Positions 35,164-40,758 of a stretch of DNA of 40,758 nt are shown here, piece by piece. This DNA comes from Agrobacterium rubi TR3 = NBRC 13261 (GTDB lineage: Bacteria > Pseudomonadota > Alphaproteobacteria > Rhizobiales > Rhizobiaceae): the NCBI RefSeq assembly GCF_000739935.1, contig NZ_BBJU01000036.1:1-40758 (forward strand), in the 5' to 3' direction. The notes beneath the pieces were generated by a model that was not told the DNA's origin, ran no database searches, and saw only the letters and a program-made list of their open reading frames with translations. The position numbers were made by a program, and so were the translations under genes. Each line of letters starts with the position of its first letter. Within the stretch, counting starts at the first letter, position 1.

Positions 35164-36465
35164 ATGAAACGCCTTTACGCATCCATTTTCGCGACTGCTG
35201 CCGCGGCGCTGATGTCATCCACAGCCTTCGCCGCCACGGAAATCCAGTGGTGGCACGCCATGACCGGTGCCAACAACGAGGTGGTTGATAATCTCGCCAA
35301 GGAATTCAACGAGGGCCAAAAAGACTACAAGATCGTCCCGGTCTTCAAGGGGACATATCCTGAAACGCTGAATGCGGGCATTGCCGCTTTCCGCGCCAAA
35401 CAGCCTCCGGCCATCATTCAGGTATTCGATGCCGGTAGTGGCGTGATGATGGGAGCGGAAGGTGCCATCAAACCGGCAGCCGATGTGCTGAAGGCGGGCG
35501 GATACGAGTTCGACAAGTCGAAATATCTTGCCGGTATCGTTGCCTATTATTCCAAGCCCGACGGCACCATGCTGTCCTTCCCCTATAATTCTTCGTCGCC
35601 GATCCTCTATTACAACAAGGACACGTTCCAGAAAGCCGGCCTCGATCCGGCAAATCCGCCAAAGACTTGGCCGGACGTGTTTGCAGCCGCTCGCAAGATC
35701 AAGAGCAGCGGCGCTTCCGCATGCGGTTTTACCTCGACATGGCTCACCTGGATTCAGACCGAGAACTTTGCCGCCTGGAATAACGTCTCCTATGGTAGCC
35801 ATGAGAATGGCCTCGGCAGCACGGATGTGAAGCTTGCCTTCAATGCGCCTTTGTTCGTTGAGCATTTTCAGACAATTGCCGATCTCGCAAAGGAAGGCGT
35901 GTTCCGTTATGGCGGGCGCACATCCGAAGCCAAGCAGCTGTTCATGTCTGGTGAATGCGGAATCCTGACAGAGTCCTCCGGTGGGCTTGGCGACATCGTC
36001 AAGACCGGCATGAATTACGGCATCGGCCAACTGCCGTATTACGAAGGTCACGGACCGCAGAACACGATTCCCGGCGGTGCCAGCTTGTGGGTGTTCGGTG
36101 GCAAGAGCGATGCTGAATACAAGGGTGTTGCAGAGTTCTTCAACTTCCTCTCGCAGACCAAGATTCAGGCCCGTCTACACCAGGTTTCAGGCTATATGCC
36201 GGTGACGATAGCGGCTTACGATGAAACCAAGGCGTCCGGCTTCTATGACAAAAATCCGGGCCGTGAAACGCCGCTGTTGCAGATGATGGGCAAGCCGCCG
36301 ACGGAAAATTCCAAGGGTGTCCGCCTCGTCAACCTGCCGCAGGTCCGCGACATTATGAACGAGGAATTCGAGTCCATGCTGGCTGGCAAGCAGGACGCGA
36401 AAGCCGCCCTCGACAAGGCAGTCGAACGCGGCAACGCGGCCATCCAGCAGGCAATCGGCAAATAA
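35164..36465 (+). CDS. ugpB: sn-Glycerol-3-phosphate ABC transporter substrate-binding protein
   Basis: A 433-residue exported protein of UgpB length and sequence. The signal peptide is about residues 1-23 (LMSSTAFAATE). The mature N-terminus is EIQWWHAMTGANNEVVDNLA, which is highly typical of UgpB, then YKIVPVFKGTYPETLNAGIA, PPAIIQVFDAG and LSFPYNSSSPILYYNKD. UgpB binds glycerol-3-phosphate and glycerophosphodiesters in the periplasm. AGGGAGGA lies upstream of the ATG. No clear Pho box was found in the 133 bases between the IMPase stop and this start, so expression may depend on the upstream LacI-controlled promoter. Confidence 0.93.
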   Translation: MKRLYASIFATAAAALMSSTAFAATEIQWWHAMTGANNEVVDNLAKEFNEGQKDYKIVPVFKGTYPETLNAGIAAFRAKQPPAIIQVFDAGSGVMMGAEGAIKPAADVLKAGGYEFDKSKYLAGIVAYYSKPDGTMLSFPYNSSSPILYYNKDTFQKAGLDPANPPKTWPDVFAAARKIKSSGASACGFTSTWLTWIQTENFAAWNNVSYGSHENGLGSTDVKLAFNAPLFVEHFQTIADLAKEGVFRYGGRTSEAKQLFMSGECGILTESSGGLGDIVKTGMNYGIGQLPYYEGHGPQNTIPGGASLWVFGGKSDAEYKGVAEFFNFLSQTKIQARLHQVSGYMPVTIAAYDETKASGFYDKNPGRETPLLQMMGKPPTENSKGVRLVNLPQVRDIMNEEFESMLAGKQDAKAALDKAVERGNAAIQQAIGK

Positions 36466-36479
36466 CAAGCCGAAATTCA

Positions 36480-36508
36480 TTCGCCCGCATTGTGACGATG
36501 CGGGCGAA
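36480..36508 (+). repeat. Hairpin after ugpB
   Basis: TTCGCCCGCAT and ATGCGGGCGAA form a perfect 11-bp stem with a seven-base loop, 14 bases after the ugpB stop and 26 before the ugpA start. There is no T-run. Its position matches that of the hairpin after the AfuA-like gene, pointing to a shared way of keeping binding-protein message above permease message. Confidence 0.65.
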
Positions 36509-36534
36509 ACCGTCCGTCCGTTCAGGAGATCGCC

Positions 36535-37416
36535 GTGCAAAGCGTCATCTTTCCCAACAAAGTCCTACCGTATTTGCTGGTCGCTCCGCAGATCGTTCTC
36601 ACCGTCGTGTTCTTTTTCTGGCCAGCCAGCCAGGCGCTCTACCAGTCAACGATGCGCGAGGATCCGTTCGGGCTTTCCAGCAATTTCGTCGGAATGGCGA
36701 ACTTTTCGGCGGTCCTGTCAGATCCGAATTATCTGCATGCGCTGCGGGTGACAGTCGTTTTCAGTCTGTTCACGGCACTGGTCTCCATGGGGCTGGCGCT
36801 GTTGCTGGCCACGGCCGCTGACCGCGTCGTGCGCGGCAAAGGTTTTTATCGCACGCTCATGATCATGCCCTATGCCGTGGCTCCGGCCGTTGCCGGCATG
36901 CTCTGGCTGTTCATGTTCAATCCGGCTATGGGCACATTCGCCTATCTGCTGCGCCGCAACGGAATTGATTGGGATCCGCTGCTGGATGGAAACCAGGCGA
37001 TGCTTTTGGTGGTGGCCGCTGCCGCCTGGAAGCAGATCAGCTATAATTTCCTATTTTTCGTCGCCGGTCTGCAGGCCATCCCGAAATCGCTGCTTGAGGC
37101 GGCCTCCATCGACGGTGCGCGTGGCAGCCGCCGTTTCTGGACCATCGTCTTTCCGCTTCTGGCACCGACGACGTTCTTCCTGCTGGTCGTCAACACCGTC
37201 TACGCCTTCTTCGACACTTTCGGCATCATCCATTCCGTCACCGGCGGTGGCCCTGCAAAGGCCACCGAAACGCTGGTCTACAAGGTTTATAATGACGGCT
37301 TCGTCAACCTGAACCTCGGCTCGTCGGCGGCGCAATCCGTCATTTTGATGATCATCGTCATTGCGCTCACCGCGTTCCAGTTTCGGTTCGTGGAAAAGCG
37401 TGTGCATTACGGTTGA
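36535..37416 (+). CDS. ugpA: sn-Glycerol-3-phosphate ABC transporter permease
   Basis: A 293-residue inner-membrane permease, close to the 295 residues of the E. coli protein. It starts at GTG 36535 with AGGAG seven bases upstream. The first helix is [20 protein letters not shown], followed by [19 protein letters not shown]. The EAA loop is [27 protein letters not shown], and the [22 protein letters not shown] stretch is typical of UgpA. It forms the channel with UgpE. Confidence 0.93.
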   Translation: MQSVIFPNKVLPYLLVAPQIVLTVVFFFWPASQALYQSTMREDPFGLSSNFVGMANFSAVLSDPNYLHALRVTVVFSLFTALVSMGLALLLATAADRVVRGKGFYRTLMIMPYAVAPAVAGMLWLFMFNPAMGTFAYLLRRNGIDWDPLLDGNQAMLLVVAAAAWKQISYNFLFFVAGLQAIPKSLLEAASIDGARGSRRFWTIVFPLLAPTTFFLLVVNTVYAFFDTFGIIHSVTGGGPAKATETLVYKVYNDGFVNLNLGSSAAQSVILMIIVIALTAFQFRFVEKRVHYG

Positions 37417-37425
37417 GGTGAGACC

Positions 37426-38274
37426 ATGATCGAAAATCGCCCCGTCGCCAAGCTGGTCGCGCATCTGATGCTGATCCTCGGCATCATCGTCGTCGCCTTC
37501 CCGATCTACTACACCTTCATCGCGTCTTCGATGACTTCCAACGACATCATCCGTCCACCCATGTCGCTGCTGCCCGGCGGGCATCTGGCGGAGAACTACG
37601 GTGAGGCCATGTCCACCGGTGTCGAGCGCGTCGTCGGCGTCAGCCTTGAGCGGCTGCTGTTCAACAGCTTCGTCGTCGCGCTGGCCATCGCCATCGGCAA
37701 GATCGTCATCTCGTTTCTCTCGGCATTCGCGATTGTCTTCTTCCGCTTTCCATTCCGCATGGGCTTCTTCTGGATGATCTTCATCACGCTGATGCTACCG
37801 GTGGAGGTGCGCATACTGCCGACATACAAGGTCATCGTCGATCTCGGCCTGATCGATACCTATGCCGGACTAACCCTGCCGTTGATGGCATCTGCCACCG
37901 CGACCTTCCTGTTCCGGCAGTTCTTTCTGACCATACCCGGGGAAATGGTTGAAGCGGCGCGTATCGACAATGCCGGGCCGTTCCGCTTCATGCGCGATAT
38001 TCTTCTGCCGCTGTCGAAGACCAATATCGCAGCGCTATTCGTGATCCTGTTCATCTATGGCTGGACCCAATATCTGTGGCCGCTGCTGGTCACCAATGAC
38101 GCCAAGATGAACACGATCATCATCGGTCTGAGACGCATGGTGGACTTTACCGACGCCTCGACCCCCTGGAACTATGTGATGGTCACCGCGATCCTGGCTG
38201 TCATTCCCCCTATTATCGTCGTCGTGCTGATGCAGCGCTGGTTCGTCAAAGGCTTGGTGGAGACCGAAAAATAA
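37426..38274 (+). CDS. ugpE: sn-Glycerol-3-phosphate ABC transporter permease
   Basis: A 282-residue inner-membrane permease matching UgpE in length. The N-terminal helix is [20 protein letters not shown], then [21 protein letters not shown] long helix pair and the EAA loop [25 protein letters not shown] follow. [14 protein letters not shown] is typical of UgpE. Its TAA overlaps the ugpC ATG by one base, giving coupled translation. Confidence 0.93.
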   Translation: MIENRPVAKLVAHLMLILGIIVVAFPIYYTFIASSMTSNDIIRPPMSLLPGGHLAENYGEAMSTGVERVVGVSLERLLFNSFVVALAIAIGKIVISFLSAFAIVFFRFPFRMGFFWMIFITLMLPVEVRILPTYKVIVDLGLIDTYAGLTLPLMASATATFLFRQFFLTIPGEMVEAARIDNAGPFRFMRDILLPLSKTNIAALFVILFIYGWTQYLWPLLVTNDAKMNTIIIGLRRMVDFTDASTPWNYVMVTAILAVIPPIIVVVLMQRWFVKGLVETEK

Positions 38275-39341
38275 TGGCAAAAATTGTCCTGAAGGATGTC
38301 CGCAAGGTCTATGGCGGTTCTGTCGAGGCCATCAAGGGAGTATCGATGGATATTGCCGACGGCGAGTTGATCGTTCTGGTCGGCCCGTCGGGCTGCGGAA
38401 AATCGACATTGTTGCGGATGATTGCCGGGCTTGAAAGCATTTCCGGCGGCGAGATTTCCATCGGAGACCGGGTCGTCAACGATCTGGAACCGGCCGAACG
38501 CGACATTGCCATGGTGTTTCAGAATTATGCGCTCTACCCGCATATGAGCGTGCGCCAGAATCTTTCCTACGGCCTGAAAAACCGCAACACGCCGAAAGAG
38601 GAGATCGACCGGCGCATCGACGAGGCAGCCAAGGCGCTTGAGATCGAGCAGTTTCTGGACCGCAAACCCCGCCAGCTCTCAGGTGGCCAGCGTCAGCGCG
38701 TGGCCATGGGCCGTGCCATTGTCCGTAAGCCCGCGGCCTTTCTATTCGATGAGCCACTATCCAATCTAGACGCCAAGCTACGAGTGCAAATGCGCGTCGA
38801 AATCCGCCGACTTCAGCGGGCGCTTGGCACGACCAGCGTCTATGTGACCCACGATCAGATGGAGGCCATGACGCTGGCCGACCGGCTGGTGGTGCTGAAC
38901 GCTGGACGGATCGAGCAGATCGGCAGTCCAATCGATCTGTATGAACGCCCGGCCACAACTTTCGTCGCCACCTTCATCGGCTCGCCTTCTATGAACCTGT
39001 TGCCGCATGTTACAGGCAACGCGGCCGGTGCCGGATGGCTACTGGCCGATAGCACATCGCTTCCCGGCAATGTCCGCACGCTCGGCATTCGCCCTGAAGA
39101 TATCACGGTGGCGGATCCAATCGGTACAACAAGCGGATTTCGCGGAGAGGTGCGGGTGGATGCGGTTGAACTTGTCGGCGCAGAAAGCTATGTCCACGGC
39201 GCGTTTTCCGATGGCTCGGTGATCGTTTTTCGCGTTCCAGGACGCTCCCGTATTCAGATCGGCGAAATGTTGACAATTGCTGCCGACGCGAAAGATTTTC
39301 ATCATTTCAATGAGAGTGGCCAGCGGCTCGATGTCCCTTGA
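38274..39341 (+). CDS. ugpC: sn-Glycerol-3-phosphate ABC transporter ATP-binding protein
   Basis: A 355-residue ATPase, the length of UgpC. Walker A is GPSGCGKST, the Q-loop is [13 protein letters not shown], the signature is [15 protein letters not shown], Walker B is [16 protein letters not shown], and the H-loop is [10 protein letters not shown] MalK/UgpC-type regulatory domain has [12 protein letters not shown] and [10 protein letters not shown]. It closes the ugpBAEC set. No T-rich terminator hairpin is evident after its stop. Confidence 0.93.
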   Translation: MAKIVLKDVRKVYGGSVEAIKGVSMDIADGELIVLVGPSGCGKSTLLRMIAGLESISGGEISIGDRVVNDLEPAERDIAMVFQNYALYPHMSVRQNLSYGLKNRNTPKEEIDRRIDEAAKALEIEQFLDRKPRQLSGGQRQRVAMGRAIVRKPAAFLFDEPLSNLDAKLRVQMRVEIRRLQRALGTTSVYVTHDQMEAMTLADRLVVLNAGRIEQIGSPIDLYERPATTFVATFIGSPSMNLLPHVTGNAAGAGWLLADSTSLPGNVRTLGIRPEDITVADPIGTTSGFRGEVRVDAVELVGAESYVHGAFSDGSVIVFRVPGRSRIQIGEMLTIAADAKDFHHFNESGQRLDVP

Positions 39342-39742
39342 GAGAGAGATCCAGCCATCCCCGATGTTGACCCAGCTTCAGTTTTTCGAAGCCCTTTGCG
39401 CCTTGCTGGCGTCACGGACGGTACTCTGTTCATTTGGTCCTGAGTGAGGCTTAGGGCCTTGAGGGCACAGGTCTGGACGTTCAGACGGATAGTCAATTCC
39501 CTTGCTCCTTCGTTTTCTGAGCTTGGGATGACTGTGATGACGGGGTCACCCACGATTATCTCCACACGACAGTCGTTGGCGAGCTGGGCGGAGCGCATCA
39601 TGTCTTGCTTGCGGGAAAATGCTGGTGCAGAATTTGCGCTTCGCTTATGCCTGAAAGATTTTCGGAGACCCGCTAGCACATCGCTGCCGTTGTGTCGTCG
39701 TTCAGTTAACACGAGAGCACGAAGAGTACTGATTTGCTTCAA
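39302..39742 (-). CDS. Hypothetical small protein (uncertain)
   Basis: A minus-strand open frame of 146 codons. Its middle ([40 protein letters not shown]) resembles small rhizobial hypothetical proteins that combine a short helix with a VEIxVGDxxIxVIP strand pair, often found near mobile DNA. The N- and C-terminal parts are less protein-like, and the 3' end overlaps the end of ugpC by 40 bases. An internal start at 39601 is possible. Function unknown. Confidence 0.3.
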   Translation of the reverse strand: MKQISTLRALVLTERRHNGSDVLAGLRKSFRHKRSANSAPAFSRKQDMMRSAQLANDCRVEIIVGDPVITVIPSSENEGARELTIRLNVQTCALKALSLTQDQMNRVPSVTPARRKGLRKTEAGSTSGMAGSLSQGTSSRWPLSLK

Positions 39743-40173
39743 TCGACAACTTTAAGAACCGGTGGCGCGGCCACCAAGCCGGCAGGTGCACAGATCGTGT
39801 GAAGATATCCTGTTTGGGAAATACCCGGGCAGGTGGATGATCAGGAATCTCTGGCAGTTGATAACATATCACCGTCACCAATGTCGGCTATGAGTGCTCC
39901 GTGTCGGTCGAAATTTGCCTGCTGTAATTGCGTCTTTACCGACCATCTTGACCGTAATTGCTGTATATTTTTTTGGGTATCATGGCCCACTATTATTGTG
40001 CGCTATCCAAGGACAAACTCGACTACGCGGCTGCGCTCCGCAAAACGCGGATTGCAGCTATAGAACGAGATATAAAAAAGGCCGAGGACACGTCGCTCTG
40101 GGCGGCATTTGTGCTCTTCGAGTGACGACCGCCATACGAAGATCAGTGCGAAGGGAATACAGACACATACTGC
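39743..40173. other. Intergenic stretch before the truncated kinase gene
   Basis: About 430 bases with no recognised gene, RNA or repeat. A plus-strand frame with a short hydrophobic run (SLPTILTVIAVYFFGYHGP) has no family features that I can name. Confidence 0.4.
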
Positions 40174-40500
40174 TCAGTTCTTCAGCGATGCGAGGTGCCG
40201 CAACACTTTCGCGGCCAACTCTTCAGCGGTGAATGCGGCACTATCCAACGTTAGTTCAGGGTTCTCAGGCACTTCGTAGGGACTATCAATACCTGTAAAA
40301 TTTTTGATTTCGCCACGACGTGCCTTTACGTAAAGACCTTTTGCATCTCGCCGCTCGGCTAAAGAGAGAGAGGCGGCTACGAAAATTTCGACAAATTCTT
40401 TGTCGCCCACCAATTCGCGTGCCATCCTCCGCTCTGCTCTAAAGGGCGAAATGAACGAGACGAGCGTTATAAGGCCCGCATCTGCCATAAGCTTGGCCAC
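40174..40500 (-). pseudogene. cysC: Adenylylsulfate kinase, 5'-truncated by an IS3-family element
   Basis: About 108 residues of the C-terminal half of APS kinase (CysC or the kinase half of NodQ/CysNC): LITLVSFISPFRAERRMARE, FVEIFV, ERRDAKGLYVKARRGEIKNF, TGIDSPYEVPENPEL. The N-terminal half with the P-loop GLSGSGKST and the APS site is missing. The frame stops being kinase-like at 40500, exactly where the IS3 terminal repeat begins. The enzyme phosphorylates adenylylsulfate to PAPS, the sulfate donor; this copy cannot work. The rest of the gene may continue beyond the element, outside the window. Confidence 0.85.
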
Positions 40501-40758
40501 TGACCTGCCACTGCGAATTTCCTCCAGGATGGATTAGAGTCCGGCCCATTAAAGGACGGACGAATGAAGAAGCAGAGATTTACGGAAGAGCAGATTATTG
40601 CGGTGCTGAAGGAGCAGGAGGCAGGCGCGAAGGTGGCCGACCTCTGCCGCAAGCACGGGATTTCAGAAGCGACGTTTTATAACTGGAAAGCCAAATATGG
40701 CGGCATGGAAGTCTCCGAGGCGAAGCGGCTGAAGGCACTCGAGGACGAGAATGCGAGG
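40501..40758 (+). mobile_element. IS3-family (IS407-group) element, left end
   Basis: The element begins at 40501 with TGACCTGCCACTGCG, matching the TGACCTGCC-type terminal repeat of IS407-group elements. The orfA gene starts 63 bases in. The insertion point is fixed by the interrupted cysC frame. The rest lies outside the window. Confidence 0.82.
40564..40758 (+). CDS. IS3-family transposase OrfA (partial, runs off the window)
   Basis: The first 65 residues of an IS3-family OrfA. MKKQRFTEEQIIAVLKEQEA is followed by the helix-turn-helix VADLCRKHGISEATFYNWKA and KYGGMEVSEAKRLKALEDEN, the start of the leucine-zipper region. OrfA binds the terminal repeats and, after a ribosomal frameshift with OrfB, forms part of the transposase. 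The GGACGGACGA just upstream serves as the ribosome site. Confidence 0.92.
   Translation, partial: MKKQRFTEEQIIAVLKEQEAGAKVADLCRKHGISEATFYNWKAKYGGMEVSEAKRLKALEDENAR

Noticed and set aside
35215..36051. Long open frame opposite ugpB
   Set aside because: Antisense shadow of a well-supported gene.
1..40758. CRISPR array, tRNA or rRNA genes
   Set aside because: No regularly spaced direct repeats and no tRNA- or rRNA-like sequence was seen on reading through the window.

Overview
The window looks like an accessory replicon or genomic island of an alphaproteobacterium of the Rhizobiales, most like Agrobacterium/Rhizobium. The grounds are several sugar-type ABC operons each with a LacI-family regulator, an AttEFGH-like exporter operon, an Afu/IMPase/Ugp organophosphate block, rhizobial codon usage, and IS66 and IS3 (IS407-group) elements at the two ends. 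No rRNA, tRNA or CRISPR array was seen.

Region by region. (1) 1-696: the end of an IS66 element, with tnpA intact and tnpB frameshifted. (2) 796-7230, minus strand: an AT-richer surface-polysaccharide module. It encodes a RgpF-type protein with five C-terminal repeats, an SGNH-like protein, a GSCFA protein and an AlgJ/AlgX-like O-acetyltransferase. (3) 7636-12652, plus strand: nucleotide-sugar genes for a dTDP-L-rhamnose 4-epimerase-like protein, RmlC, RmlA, RmlB and an Fcf1-like dTDP-4-keto-6-deoxysugar reductase. No rmlD is present. Regions 2 and 3 are divergent and probably make and decorate a 6-deoxyhexose-containing polysaccharide. (4) 13083-17207: a translationally coupled LolD-type ATPase, FtsX-type permease and AttH/CrtC-like lipocalin. 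(5) 17786-18727: a single-chain nucleotidyltransferase-HEPN protein. (6) 19078-25910: a LacI regulator behind a near-perfect palindromic operator, then an FAD oxidoreductase and a four-gene carbohydrate ABC importer. (7) 25911-26912: a gene scar in which the 3' halves of a PfkB kinase and an EamA transporter abut back to back. (8) 26913-28556: a Na/Pi cotransporter with a PhoU-like tail. (9) 28561-39341: a LacI regulator divergent from an AfuABC-like importer, an inositol-monophosphatase-family phosphatase and ugpBAEC. I read this as uptake and dephosphorylation of phosphorylated carbon compounds. (10) 39342-40758: a mostly featureless stretch, then an adenylylsulfate kinase gene cut exactly by an IS3-family element.

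How it fits together: the centre and right are nutrient scavenging with local LacI control, and the left is cell-surface carbohydrate synthesis. The edges and the scar at 26.3 kb show IS activity and deletion. I did not find a clearly unprecedented defence or mobile system. The most unusual parts are the SGNH/GSCFA/RgpF module, the rml cluster with a non-RmlD reductase, and the Afu-IMPase-Ugp block. All family assignments come from reading motifs; no search was run.
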